Numbered from the stretch's first letter, positions 17,212 through 26,303 are shown. The stretch is DNA of 64,000 nucleotides from JANNVK01 sp031414415 (GCA_031414415.1 JANNVK010000223.1:32360-96359), one strand, 5' to 3'. Numbers and translations are program-made. The notes: generated by a model not told the origin, from the letters alone.

Positions 17212-18663
17212 CTAATCAGTTGCTAAATCAAAAGTTTGTAATAACTTATCGATAATTTTTTCGGTTTTTACGCCGCGTGAACCTTTTATTAAGATCAAAT
17301 CTCCGGCTTTTACTTCATTGATAAAATCTTCGGCTGCAATATTTGAATTTTCGTAAAACTTAAAGTTTTTGAGACCGTTTTCTTTGGCACCTGCAAGTAA
17401 ATTGTTAGCTAAATTTTCGACTCCGTAAAGTGCATCAATCGAATATTTAGCAATTTGTTTACCTGTTTCAAAATGAATATTTTCCGCATCGCTACCAAGT
17501 TCACGCATTTCGCCCGCGACAACAATTTTACGTTTGACAGATTTTCCACCATCGACCAATGTTTTGACCATCGAAAGCAAAGCGTCAGGATTCGAATTAT
17601 AAGAATCGTTAATTACCGTAAAGTCTTTGAAATGAATAACTTCACCGCGTTGCGATGGAGCTTTTACGCTTTGCAAAGCTTCGGCAATTTCAGTAACAGT
17701 CATTCCAAAATGAAATCCAACTGCGGCAGCCGCCAGAGCATTCAAAATATTATGTTTTCCATTGAGCGGAAACAAAACTTTCGCCGAACCTTTTGGCGTT
17801 TTAAGAATAAAACTCGTTTCTCCAAAAGCTAAAAATTCAATTGTGTGTGCCGTAATATCGGCTTCATTATCAATTCCAAAGTCGATGTAATTTTTACAGC
17901 TCGAACTCATCGCAAAAACACGAAAATCATCACGATTCAAAACTGCAATTCCAGTCGGTTTCATTCCTTCAACCAACTCAACTTTTGCTTTTGCGATATT
18001 TTCAATTGAACCAAGATGCTCAAGATGAACAGGCAAAACGTTTAGTTCGACCGCAACATCTGGCGGCGTAATTCGGCACAATCGGGCGATTTCATTATTC
18101 GGCGTGGACATTCCCATTTCTAAAACGGCAACATCATAACTCGAATCTTTTGCTAAATTGAGGACAGTTAGCGGATGACCTAAACCATTATTATAATTTT
18201 TGATATTGCTTAAAACTTTGCGTCCGCTGTGGCTCAAAACATGAGCCGCAAGCTCTTTCGCCGTTGTTTTTCCGGCACTTCCGGTGACGGCAACGACAGG
18301 TTTATTCCATTCGAGATAAACGCCATGAGCGAGTTTTTGCAGAGCAACAATTGCATCTTCAACAAATAAAAGTCTGTCAGCAAAAGGTTTTAATAATTCC
18401 TCGTGTTCTGCAAAACGATCTTTCCGGGCAATGCAGGCAACGGCTCCAAGTTCAAATGCTTTTGGAATGTAAACGTGAGAATCAGCAAAATCGCCATTGA
18501 AACAGTTGTTTTTATATTCTGGTTGCGAGAGTGCAAAAAAAACTTCACCCGCTTTCACTTCGCGGGAATCGATTGCAAATGAATCGACCTCCGTTTCGAG
18601 AAAAGCGGGATTTGTGTTGGAAGTCACAGCTTCCGAATATTTAATAAGTGTTTCGAGTTTCAA
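17212..18663 (-). CDS. murF: UDP-MurNAc-tripeptide--D-Ala-D-Ala ligase
   Basis: 483 residues. MurF adds D-Ala-D-Ala to complete the UDP-MurNAc-pentapeptide. Motifs: the N-terminal substrate domain (FAIDSREVKAGEVFFAL), P-loop AVTGSAGKTTAKELAAHVL, the MurF-type stretch NYNNGLGHPLTVLNL, VLEMGMSTPNNEIARLC, and VINDSYNSNPDALLSMV in the C-terminal domain. The start is TTG, overlapping the ftsI stop by 4 bases (TTGA). MurE would normally lie between ftsI and murF but there is no such gene here; the SAGKTTAKE P-loop and NYNNGLG mark this one as MurF. Confidence 0.95.
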   Translation of the reverse strand: MKLETLIKYSEAVTSNTNPAFLETEVDSFAIDSREVKAGEVFFALSQPEYKNNCFNGDFADSHVYIPKAFELGAVACIARKDRFAEHEELLKPFADRLLFVEDAIVALQKLAHGVYLEWNKPVVAVTGSAGKTTAKELAAHVLSHSGRKVLSNIKNYNNGLGHPLTVLNLAKDSSYDVAVLEMGMSTPNNEIARLCRITPPDVAVELNVLPVHLEHLGSIENIAKAKVELVEGMKPTGIAVLNRDDFRVFAMSSSCKNYIDFGIDNEADITAHTIEFLAFGETSFILKTPKGSAKVLFPLNGKHNILNALAAAAVGFHFGMTVTEIAEALQSVKAPSQRGEVIHFKDFTVINDSYNSNPDALLSMVKTLVDGGKSVKRKIVVAGEMRELGSDAENIHFETGKQIAKYSIDALYGVENLANNLLAGAKENGLKNFKFYENSNIAAEDFINEVKAGDLILIKGSRGVKTEKIIDKLLQTFDLATD

Positions 18664-20684
18664 GTTTTATGTTTCTCCGTTTTTATTTCGCCTGCTTTTC
18701 CTTTTTTCTGTTCAACAACCCGCGGTCTTTCCGTCACTTTTTTTTCACTATCTTTGCTTTTCGGGCTTTCTTTTTCTGTTGGTTTTTCAACATTTTTTAC
18801 ATCAGATTCTGCTTTGCTTTTAACTTCGTTTTTAGCAACTCTTTCACGCAAATCTGTCTTCGAAATTTCTTTTTTTGGTGTTGCAATCTTAGTCGAATCT
18901 GACTTTTCTGCAACGTGTTTTTTTGTATCTTCAGCAATTATTTCAGTCGGAACTTCACGTTTTAAACCATCTGGTTTGATGCCAAGTTCAGGTAAAATTT
19001 GCTCTGCTATTTCGCGAAAAATTGGAGCTGCAACGTGTCCGCCATCTCGATATTCGCCGCGTGGTTCATCTAAAACAACCACAATTACAACCGACGGATT
19101 GTCAGCCGGAGCAAATCCTCCGAACGATGAAACGTATTTATTCTCGTTAATTTTCTTGAGTTTCTCGTCGTATTTCCAAGCTGTTCCAGTTTTTCCGGCA
19201 ACTGCATAACTATTTACTTGTGCTTTCACACCTGTTCCGTTTAAAACCACTCTTTGCAACATTTTACGCATTTGTTGTGCGGCTTCAGGTGAAACAGCTT
19301 GTGTTTTTTCAACTTCAGTTTTGGGGGAAATCTGACCATCTGAATCTTTTATTTCTTTGATAATGTGCGGCTTTACCCGAGTTCCATCGTTTGCAATAGT
19401 CGCAAAAGCCGATGCGGTTTGCAAGGTGGTAACGCCAATCTCATAACCGAGCGACATTGATGCCAGCGAATCTGAATTCCAGTTTTGCAACGGATGCAAA
19501 ATTCCACCCGTTTCAGCCGGTAATTCAACACCTGTTATTGTTCCAAATCCAAACCTTTTCGCATAATCATAAAATTTTTCTTTACCGAGCGAAAGTCCTG
19601 TTTTTACAGCCGCAACGTTGCTCGAAACCGCAAGTGCATCTGCATAAGTCACAACTCCAATTTTATGAGAATCTTCAAATTTATGGCTTGCAACTTCAAT
19701 ATAACCTTTGCTGCAATCAATTTTTGCTTCCGGGCTGATTAAACCTTCTTCCAGTGAACCGCCGTAAGTTATTAATTTAAAAGTAGATCCGGGCGTATAA
19801 AAACTTTGGATTGCTTTGTTCGCCAAATTTTCGGGCGAGGCTTCACCAAATTTATTTGGATCAAAAGTCGGAACGCTCGCCATTGCTAAAATTTCTCCGG
19901 TTTGCGGATTTAAAACAACAGCAGTTCCACTTTTTGCATTTGCTAACTGAACTCCTTTTGCGAGAGCCTTTTCAGTTTTGTATTGAATAGAATAGTCAAT
20001 CGTCAAAATGATGTCTTTTGGCAACTGACTTTCTTCAGTTTCTTCGCGTTCAAAAACTCTGCCATCGCGAGTTTTTTTCTGTGTTCCTTTGACGATTTCA
20101 CCGCGAAGTAATTTTTCTTGTGAAAGCTCAATTCCGGCTTGCCCAATGTCTTCAGAATTTGCAAATCCAATCACGTTTGAAGCCAAAATTCCATGCGGAT
20201 AATTTCGTTTTTGTTCTTCTTTCCAATACAAACCAGCAAGATTCAAATCGTTGACTTTTTTGACCATTTCATCATCAAGTCTTCTTGCCAGCCAGAGAAA
20301 TTGGCGATTCGCAGTTTTTGCTTTGCGGAGTTCGGTCAAAATTTCAGTTGGTTTTTCGCCTAATGTTTGTGCAACAAGATTAGCGGTTTTATCAACTTCA
20401 GTAATTTTGCTCGGATCTGCAAAAAGCGATTTTACCTTTAAGCTAATTGCTAATTCACGTCCTGAACGGTCAAGAATTGAACCTCGCAAAACCTTGTCGT
20501 GAAAGGTGTTAGTTCGTTGAGTTATTGCTTTTTTTCGAAGTTCGTCTGATTGACTAACTTGCAAATGAACGAGCCTCACACTGATTGCACCAATCCAAAT
20601 CGTAAATAAAGCAACGATAAACAAAAAACGTGTGAAAGCCGTTTGAGATGAGTTCTTTTTCTTTACTATTTTGCGTTTTACCAT
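18660..20684 (-). CDS. ftsI: Septal transpeptidase FtsI (PBP3) with charged C-terminal tail
   Basis: 674 residues. A transmembrane helix (about 19-36) is followed by a PBP dimerisation domain and a penicillin-binding transpeptidase domain. Active-site motifs: S300-T-F-K303, S354-S-N356 and K498-T-G. FtsI crosslinks septal peptidoglycan together with FtsW. After the fold ends (near residue 575) there are about 100 residues very rich in Lys, Glu and Ser (IATPKKEISKTDLRERVAKN and similar), with no PASTA domain. Given the topology this tail would be periplasmic. It overlaps murF by 4 bases and follows ftsL by 33. Confidence 0.93.
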   Translation of the reverse strand: MVKRKIVKKKNSSQTAFTRFLFIVALFTIWIGAISVRLVHLQVSQSDELRKKAITQRTNTFHDKVLRGSILDRSGRELAISLKVKSLFADPSKITEVDKTANLVAQTLGEKPTEILTELRKAKTANRQFLWLARRLDDEMVKKVNDLNLAGLYWKEEQKRNYPHGILASNVIGFANSEDIGQAGIELSQEKLLRGEIVKGTQKKTRDGRVFEREETEESQLPKDIILTIDYSIQYKTEKALAKGVQLANAKSGTAVVLNPQTGEILAMASVPTFDPNKFGEASPENLANKAIQSFYTPGSTFKLITYGGSLEEGLISPEAKIDCSKGYIEVASHKFEDSHKIGVVTYADALAVSSNVAAVKTGLSLGKEKFYDYAKRFGFGTITGVELPAETGGILHPLQNWNSDSLASMSLGYEIGVTTLQTASAFATIANDGTRVKPHIIKEIKDSDGQISPKTEVEKTQAVSPEAAQQMRKMLQRVVLNGTGVKAQVNSYAVAGKTGTAWKYDEKLKKINENKYVSSFGGFAPADNPSVVIVVVLDEPRGEYRDGGHVAAPIFREIAEQILPELGIKPDGLKREVPTEIIAEDTKKHVAEKSDSTKIATPKKEISKTDLRERVAKNEVKSKAESDVKNVEKPTEKESPKSKDSEKKVTERPRVVEQKKGKAGEIKTEKHKT

Positions 20685-20717
20685 ATCATTCTCGCTACTT
20701 TTTTTGAGTTTGGAAAA

Positions 20718-21308
20718 TTAGAGTTTTGAATTTTTGCTATCTTTTTCTGACATTATTTTTGCGGCTGATTCAATCCGTTTTTCGCTTTTGGAATCTTTCT
20801 TTGCTTCAACTACCTTTTTTGAGCCATCTTTTCCAGTTATTTCTTTAGTTTTTTCATTCGACTTAGATTCTTTTTTTCCTTCCGCATTTATATTGTCAAA
20901 AGGATTTGTATCTTTAACTTCGTTCTTCTGAACAATTTTTTCAGTTTTTTTGATTTCAATTTTTGAGAAATCAGGGTTGCTTTCAATTTCAACTTTTGGA
21001 GCAATTGGAACAGAAAACGAAACACGTTGAAGCCCAATTCTCGCCGCTGTTTTTTCGAGTTCAATAGGAGAATAGGCAATTTCACGAGCGATTCGCAATC
21101 TTCTTTGTTCAGTGCTTAATTCATCACGTTTTTTCCGTAATTCAGAATTTTCGATACCTAAATTGATCGCCATAAAATGCTGACGTGCGGCAAACAAAAA
21201 TCCGGAAACAATAATGACTCCAAAAACTATCGTTAGTAAACAATAGCGTCTCGGAATTGGATCAATCTCGCGTTTGATTTTAGTCGTTGATAAATTTTGT
21301 TTCTTCAT
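20718..21308 (-). CDS. ftsL: FtsL-like divisome protein with charged C-terminal tail
   Basis: 196 residues; typical FtsL is 90-120. A basic cytoplasmic N-terminus leads to one transmembrane helix (about 24-43, CLLTIVFGVIIVSGFLFAAR). A coiled-coil-like stretch (ENSELRKKRDELSTEQRRLRIAREIA) and the short motif LEKTAARIGLQ follow, as in FtsL, which links FtsQ and FtsB to FtsI and FtsW. From about residue 115 the sequence is a Lys/Glu/Ser-rich tail of ~80 residues similar in style to the tail of FtsI. It lies between rsmH and ftsI, the standard ftsL position, and this decides the name since sequence conservation in FtsL is low. Confidence 0.8.
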   Translation of the reverse strand: MKKQNLSTTKIKREIDPIPRRYCLLTIVFGVIIVSGFLFAARQHFMAINLGIENSELRKKRDELSTEQRRLRIAREIAYSPIELEKTAARIGLQRVSFSVPIAPKVEIESNPDFSKIEIKKTEKIVQKNEVKDTNPFDNINAEGKKESKSNEKTKEITGKDGSKKVVEAKKDSKSEKRIESAAKIMSEKDSKNSKL

Positions 21309-21318
21309 TTCTTTTTCT

Positions 21319-22284
21319 CTAATTTAAGTCTAGCTTTTTACAAGCACGTAGTTTTGCACTTCTTGAACGAGGATTTTCGTGCATTTCGGAATCAGTCGGG
21401 ACAATCGGTTTTCGCGTTAAAATTTCAATCTTTTTCTGAGCGTTGCAAACACAAATCGGAAATCGCGGCGGGCAAGTGCATTTTCCTGCTAATTTTTGAA
21501 AAACTTGTTTCACAATTCTGTCTTCCAACGAATGAAAGCTAATTATTACAAGTCTGCCATTTGGCTTTAATGAATCAACGCTATCAACTATAAATTTTTC
21601 AATAATTTCCAGCTCGCGATTTACTGCAATTCTCAAAGCCTGAAAGGTTCGCGTTGCCGGATGAATTCTTTCTTCTGGACGTTTTGAATTGCTGGCAGAA
21701 CTGCTACAAATATCTGCAAGCTCTTTTGTTGTCTCAATTGCCTCGCCTCGTTCTCTTCTTTCAACAATCCGACGAGCAATTCGTCGCGATAATTTCTCTT
21801 CGCCAAATTCGTAAATTATTTTTGCAATCTCAAATTCTGAAAGTCTTTTGAGAAGTTCGGCGGCAGTTTCATCATCTGATTCAGGATTCATCCGCATATC
21901 GAGCGGTGCATTAAAACGAAAACTAAAACCGCGTGTTTCGCTATCAAGTTGAAGCGATGAAACACCTAAATCTGCCAAAATACCATCTACTTTTTCAACT
22001 TCCGCTAGTTCTAGAACTTCTTTAATTTCAGAAAAATTTGCTTGGTAAACCTCGAATTGTTTTTTAAAATGCAGCAATCTAACTTTTGCAAATTGAATAG
22101 CCGCATCGTCTTGATCTATTCCGATGACTTTTGCTTGTGTAGATAAAATTGCTTCGCTGTGTCCGCCAAGACCGAGAGTTGCGTCAACAAATATTTCATT
22201 TTTAAAAGGCTCGAGAAAGGATAAACTTTCTTCAAGTAAAACTGAGATATGTTGGTTGTTAGCGTTTGTTACTTGCACGTTCAA
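21319..22284 (-). CDS. rsmH: 16S rRNA (cytosine1402-N4)-methyltransferase RsmH
   Basis: 321 residues. RsmH methylates C1402 of 16S rRNA using SAM and is usually the second gene of the division cluster. Motifs: HISVLLEESLSFL, FVDATLGLGGHSEAIL (SAM site), DGILADLGVSSLQLD, RGFSFRFNAPLDMRM, HPATRTFQALRIAVN, and VIISFHSLEDRIVK. The start is uncertain: TTG at 22284 or GTG at 22278, with AAGGA upstream. mraZ, the usual first gene, is not upstream; the next gene is divergent. Confidence 0.95.
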   Translation of the reverse strand: MNVQVTNANNQHISVLLEESLSFLEPFKNEIFVDATLGLGGHSEAILSTQAKVIGIDQDDAAIQFAKVRLLHFKKQFEVYQANFSEIKEVLELAEVEKVDGILADLGVSSLQLDSETRGFSFRFNAPLDMRMNPESDDETAAELLKRLSEFEIAKIIYEFGEEKLSRRIARRIVERRERGEAIETTKELADICSSSASNSKRPEERIHPATRTFQALRIAVNRELEIIEKFIVDSVDSLKPNGRLVIISFHSLEDRIVKQVFQKLAGKCTCPPRFPICVCNAQKKIEILTRKPIVPTDSEMHENPRSRSAKLRACKKLDLN

Positions 22285-22686
22285 AGAGCGTAAAAGTCCT
22301 TTCCGAAATAAATAATGAGTTTAAAAAACTACTATTTTCGAAAATATTCTGAGTTCATTTTGTGATTTGAAATTATTAGGAAAAATTGACCGTCCTTGCT
22401 CCAATTTTTGCCCAATTTCGTTAATTTGAAGCTATGTGCTTAAAGTTTGGGGTAAAACTCTTGTGAATTAAACACTTTACGTTTTTATTCGAGATAATTA
22501 CTTATAAGCTAAGTTTCTTCTATGTTGCGATGTGATAATACGACTTATAATTATCAGATGTCAAGCATTATTTTGGTGTTTTCGAAAAAGTTTTCCACAG
22601 TTTTTTGCACTGCATTAATCAAGTGCTTAATCTGTCAGTCTTTTAGAGATTTTAATACTTTGAAACTATGCGTTAAAGTATATTTT
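22285..22686. other. Divergent spacer between rsmH and the ZIP gene
   Basis: About 400 bases with no convincing gene. An open frame extends the ZIP gene upstream to 22522, but that part does not look like protein family sequence. The promoter of the whole division cluster should lie here. On the minus strand TTGGGC and TTGGAG near 22405-22420 vaguely recall MraZ boxes but do not match the usual spacing. Confidence 0.4.
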
Positions 22687-23490
22687 ATGCAATTAGACTT
22701 TGCACAACTTTTAGTTTTGGGCTTTCTCGCCGCGTTCGCCAACATTGCCGGCGGGCTAATACTCGTCTCTTCTGGAATTTATAAAAAATATCGCGGAATT
22801 TTGAAGTATATTTTAGCTCTCGGTGCAGGATTTATGCTCGCCGTCACATTTATCGAGATATTTCCGGAAATTTTTAAACTTTGGCAAAATCAAGCAAGTA
22901 AACCTGATGCAGAAGTTTTTGTTTTTCCGATGATGCTCGTTTTATTTGGCTATTTACTAACCCAATTTTTCGAACATACAATTGCACCACACATTCATCT
23001 CGGCGAAGAAATCCATGGTGACAATTTAATTTCGACAACTTCGGCTTACACCGCAATCGGCGGTTTGTTGATTCACACTTTTTTTGACGGCGTTTCAATT
23101 GCTGCCGCCTCAAAAGTAGATTACACAGCCGGACTTTTAGTTTTTTTTGCTACTTTTCTCCATAAATTCCCTGAAGGTTTTACAGTTGCATCGCTAGTTT
23201 TAGCAGCTGGAAAAGGTTTTAGAGAAGTTTTAATCGCTACGTCTTTAATTGGTCTAATGACAGTTTTAGGTGTTATCGGTTTTTCTGTTATTGGCACTAG
23301 CGTTAATTTTGCTGTTGGTTATGCACTTCCAATCGCCAGCGGCGTAACGCTTTATGTTGCCGCCAGCGATCTTATTCCGGAAGTAAATCATCACGGCGGA
23401 AAAAGACCGATTGTTTCGCTTTGTGTGTTCGCTGGTGTTGCGTTATTTTTCGCTTTACATTATCTTTTGCATATTACCCTCGAACATTAG
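22687..23490 (+). CDS. ZIP-family divalent metal transporter
   Basis: 267 residues from the chosen ATG, with about eight hydrophobic helices. ZIP proteins carry Zn2+ or other divalent metals into the cytoplasm. The helix-4 and helix-5 metal motifs are present: HTFFDGVSIAAAS and HKFPEGFTVASLV (HxxPEG). A His-containing loop (HTIAPHIHLGEEIHGDN) lies before helix 4. The ATG at 22687 is chosen because it starts directly with the first helix (LLVLGFLAAFANIAGG); the 55 residues upstream in the same frame are not family-like. No clear ribosome binding site. It is divergent from the division cluster. Confidence 0.87.
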   Translation: MQLDFAQLLVLGFLAAFANIAGGLILVSSGIYKKYRGILKYILALGAGFMLAVTFIEIFPEIFKLWQNQASKPDAEVFVFPMMLVLFGYLLTQFFEHTIAPHIHLGEEIHGDNLISTTSAYTAIGGLLIHTFFDGVSIAAASKVDYTAGLLVFFATFLHKFPEGFTVASLVLAAGKGFREVLIATSLIGLMTVLGVIGFSVIGTSVNFAVGYALPIASGVTLYVAASDLIPEVNHHGGKRPIVSLCVFAGVALFFALHYLLHITLEH

Positions 23491-23544
23491 TGTTTTTAGA
23501 ACTTTGCTGTCCAGTTTTCGTAATTGTGTTGCGGTTATTAATTT

Positions 23545-24408
23545 ATGATTATGAAACGTTGCTATTTAATTTCAACAATATTTCTCATGCTTTTGGTGGG
23601 CGTGAATCTTTCGTTTGCTCAAACCGCTAATCAACCTTTACCTGTTCCGACTGGAATGGTCAACGATTACGCTAATGTTATTGAAGATGCGGTTCAGTCT
23701 CAAATTGAGCAAAAACTTCGCGATTTCAAATCGACATCAAATCCGCAAGTAGAAATTTCAGTTGTCACGGTCAAAACGACTGGCGAACGTCCGATTTTTG
23801 AATATTCATTAAATCTTGCTAGAAGTTGGAAAATAGGTTCGAAAGATGATGATAATCCGAGTGCTTTGTTGATAGTTGCAATTGATGACAAAAAATATTT
23901 TACGCAAATAAGCAAAGATCTCGAAGATGAATTGCCTGATGGAATTATTGGAAGTTTAAATCGTCAATATTTAGTTCCAGCTTTTAAACAAGCCAATTAT
24001 ACCAAAGGGATTAGCGATACAGTTGACGCATATATCGCAAAAATAAAAGAACGAGCTTCAGAACCGAGTGCAAATCAAACCGAAACCAAAGACGAAAAAA
24101 CCGGTCTTGGACTTGGTTGCTGTATCTTAATTTTTATACTCATTGTCTTTATTTTGATAGTTGTAAGTTTATTTGGCGGAAAAGGTGGAAGTGGTGGAAC
24201 TGGTTCTGGAGACGGAAACGATCGCTGGCGAAGCGGTGGCTTTGGCGGAAATACAAGCAATAATTCATCGCCGATAATATTCTGGGGCGGCGGCGGTGGT
24301 TCATCAAACTCTGATTGGGGAAGTTCTTCCGGTGGCGGTGGCGATAGTTGGGGCGGATTCGGCGGCGGCGGCGATTTCGGCGGCGGCGGAAGTGGCGGAG
24401 ATTGGTGA
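23545..24408 (+). CDS. TPM-domain membrane protein with Gly-rich C-terminus
   Basis: 287 residues. A signal peptide (cleavage near SFAQT) is followed by a TPM (YgcG/Psb32-type) domain at about 35-165: VPTGMVNDYANVIEDAV, ISVVTVKTTGERPIFEYS, GLLIVAIDDKK-like sequence. A transmembrane helix (about 188-207, ILIFILIVFILIVVSLF) and a tail of Gly/Ser/Asp repeats complete it. TPM proteins are linked to envelope or photosystem maintenance in some organisms, with phosphatase activity in one case. Such genes often lie next to lemA, as here (lemA at 25626). ATG at 23545, with a second ATG two codons on. Confidence 0.85.
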   Translation: MIMKRCYLISTIFLMLLVGVNLSFAQTANQPLPVPTGMVNDYANVIEDAVQSQIEQKLRDFKSTSNPQVEISVVTVKTTGERPIFEYSLNLARSWKIGSKDDDNPSALLIVAIDDKKYFTQISKDLEDELPDGIIGSLNRQYLVPAFKQANYTKGISDTVDAYIAKIKERASEPSANQTETKDEKTGLGLGCCILIFILIVFILIVVSLFGGKGGSGGTGSGDGNDRWRSGGFGGNTSNNSSPIIFWGGGGGSSNSDWGSSSGGGGDSWGGFGGGGDFGGGGSGGDW

Positions 24409-24460
24409 TTGATTTTAGACTTTGGATAGTTTTATTGATTTACTGGCAATAAAGAAATTT

Positions 24461-24808
24461 ATGAGTGTTGATGAGAAAATAGAAAAAATTGGGAAACGAC
24501 TAAGAACTGTTGAAGATGCGGTTATACTTTTGACCAAATTAGTTGATAGTCACGATGATCGTTTGATTTATAGTCTAAAAGAAGATGAAAATCTTAGTGA
24601 TAAAATTTCCGCTTTAGTTGATGCTCAAATAAGGAGTGAAGATATTTTGCATTCAATTCGTCAAAAATCTGTTGAAACTGATGATAAAATTTCAATTTTA
24701 GTTGATATGCAAATGAAATCTATTTCTGAAATTGAATCGCTTCGCGAAAAAACAAGTGAGTTAGACAAAAAATTATCTCTCTTGACAAAAAAATTTAACG
24801 GCAATTAA
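24461..24808 (+). CDS. Small coiled-coil protein
   Basis: 115 residues from ATG 24461 (a TTG at 24422 would add 13 residues). It is almost entirely helical with heptad spacing and three related segments of the type DEKISxLVDxQ (DKISALVDAQIRSEDIL, DKISILVDMQMKSISEI), so it looks like an internally repeated coiled coil. No catalytic motif and no signal peptide. It lies between the TPM and nucleotidyltransferase-like genes on the same strand. Function unknown. Confidence 0.6.
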   Translation: MSVDEKIEKIGKRLRTVEDAVILLTKLVDSHDDRLIYSLKEDENLSDKISALVDAQIRSEDILHSIRQKSVETDDKISILVDMQMKSISEIESLREKTSELDKKLSLLTKKFNGN

Positions 24809-24819
24809 AACAAAAATTT

Positions 24820-25542
24820 ATGGCGATTGAATCACAACAATTTACTGCATTTATTGACGATTTAAGATCAACACACGGAGCAAATCTTGCGTCTGTAATT
24901 CTTTATGGTTCTGCCGCAGCAGGCGATTTTGTTGCTCGGGCATCTGACTATAATTTGCTGATTGCACTGCATAAAATTTCGCCAATTGATTTGCGAAATG
25001 CCCAAGCTCCAATGCGTGAATGGCGAAAACTAGGTCATCCATTGCCGGTTTATTTCACAGTTTCAGAATTACAAAATGCAGCAGACGTTTTCCCGATTGA
25101 ATTTCACCAAATGGAAGGTGCGAGAAAGGTTCTTTTTGGCGAAGACGTTTTGGTTGGATTAAAAATTTCTGACGAGTTTTTGCGTCATCAAACTGAGTAT
25201 GAATTACGAAGTAAATTATTGCAATTACGACGTTTATACATTCCAGCTTCTGTTTCGGCAGAAAATCTATGCAATTTGATGGCTGAAAGTTTAACGAGTT
25301 TTGCAGCAATATTTCGTGCAGTTTTGTTGATTCACGGGCAAAAATCTCCAATCACAAAACACGAAATTATACACAGCACAGTTCGTCTGTTAAAACTCGA
25401 CGCAACGTCGTTTGAGAAAATTTTTGAGATTAGAAAATCATCAAACACGCTTAATGAGGTTTCGGCTAATCAGCTTTTTGCCGATTATTTAGAACAAATT
25501 GAGTCTGTAATTGATGCAGTTGACAAGATACGAAAATCGTAA
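24820..25542 (+). CDS. Nucleotidyltransferase-fold protein with altered active site
   Basis: 240 residues. The N-terminal third resembles the Pol-beta-type nucleotidyltransferase fold: ILYGSAAAGDFVARASDYNLLIAL. The usual motif is GSxxxG followed by (S)D-x-D-L. Here the second Asp is Asn (SDYNLL), so one metal ligand is missing and the enzyme may be inactive or a binding protein. The C-terminal part is helical (LRSKLLQLRRLYIPA, LMAESLTSFAAIFRAVLL). ATG start 11 bases after the coiled-coil gene. Function unknown; no antitoxin-like partner (HEPN) gene is next to it. Confidence 0.65.
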   Translation: MAIESQQFTAFIDDLRSTHGANLASVILYGSAAAGDFVARASDYNLLIALHKISPIDLRNAQAPMREWRKLGHPLPVYFTVSELQNAADVFPIEFHQMEGARKVLFGEDVLVGLKISDEFLRHQTEYELRSKLLQLRRLYIPASVSAENLCNLMAESLTSFAAIFRAVLLIHGQKSPITKHEIIHSTVRLLKLDATSFEKIFEIRKSSNTLNEVSANQLFADYLEQIESVIDAVDKIRKS

Positions 25543-25552
25543 ATGGTTGAGT

Positions 25553-25576
25553 GTTAATGGTTTATGTGCCATTAAC
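25553..25576 (+). terminator. Hairpin upstream of lemA
   Basis: GTTAATGG and CCATTAAC form a perfect 8-bp stem with an 8-base loop, followed by an A/T-rich repeat-like stretch (ATTAACAATTAAC) but no clean T-run. It could be a weak terminator of the preceding gene or part of the local repeat array. Confidence 0.4.
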
Positions 25577-25625
25577 TTATCAACAAATCATTAACAATTA
25601 ACTTTTTATGAGGAGATTAGAAAAT

Positions 25626-26249
25626 ATGAAAAAGACACTTTTATTAACAATAGTTTTGGTTGCCGCGTTTAGTTTCAGCGGTTGTAACTACAACAGTTTA
25701 ACTGCCGGACAGCAAGGCGTTAAGGGAAAATGGGCGAATGTTGAAAGTGCGTTGCAAAGACGTGCTGATTTGGTTCCAAACTTAGTAGAAGCCGCAAAAA
25801 TGGCTGGAATTCAAGAGCAAGAAGTTTTCGGACAAATTGCTGATGCTCGTTCGAAATTGCTCGGTGCCGGAACAGCCGCACCAGCAGCCGACAAAACACC
25901 AGAACAACGCGAAGCAATGATTCAAGCAAGCAACAGTTTTGGCGGCACAATCGGCAGACTTTTGAGTTTGCAAGAAAGCTATCCGCAACTTCGTTCAAAC
26001 GAATCTTTTATGAAATTGCAAGATGAATTATCAGGAACTGAAAATCGTCTTAATGTTTCCAGATTAGACTACAACGATGCTGTAACTGCTTATAACACAG
26101 AACGTTCGCAGTTTCCTGGTGTTTTAACCGCAAGCATTTTTGGCTTCAAAGAAGAACCATTTTTCAAAGCTGAAGAAGGTTCAAAAGTCGCTCCAAAAAT
26201 TGCACCTGCTGAAACTTTGAGAAAAACAAATGTTCCGGCTAATAAATAA
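25626..26249 (+). CDS. lemA: LemA-family protein
   Basis: 207 residues from ATG 25626, chosen over the upstream ATG because GAGGAG lies 10 bases before it and the protein then begins with a signal (MKKTLLLTIVLVAAFSFSGC). FSGC looks like a lipobox, so it may be lipid-anchored. The LemA core follows: NYNSLTAGQQGVKGKWANVESALQRRADLVPNLVEAAK, then LQDELSGTENRLNVSRLDYNDAVTAYN and FPGVLTASIFGFKEEPFF. LemA proteins are helical, membrane-linked and of unclear role. The C-terminus is a short Lys/Pro-rich tail. It is convergent with the BMC operon. Confidence 0.9.
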   Translation: MKKTLLLTIVLVAAFSFSGCNYNSLTAGQQGVKGKWANVESALQRRADLVPNLVEAAKMAGIQEQEVFGQIADARSKLLGAGTAAPAADKTPEQREAMIQASNSFGGTIGRLLSLQESYPQLRSNESFMKLQDELSGTENRLNVSRLDYNDAVTAYNTERSQFPGVLTASIFGFKEEPFFKAEEGSKVAPKIAPAETLRKTNVPANK

Positions 26250-26303
26250 TTTTTTGTCTAATTAGAGATAATTGAGTCGCGAGAAATCGTGGCTCATTTT
26301 TGT

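Noticed and set aside
22395..22425. Possible MraZ box upstream of rsmH
   Set aside because: Only two weak TGG-type units with wrong spacing, and mraZ is not adjacent.
22522..22686. Upstream extension of the ZIP gene
   Set aside because: The added 55 residues have no family similarity, and the hydrophobic core begins right at the later ATG.
23700..24260. Minus-strand frames opposite the TPM gene
   Set aside because: Pro-rich shadow of the Gly-rich tail; the plus-strand gene has signal peptide and family motifs.
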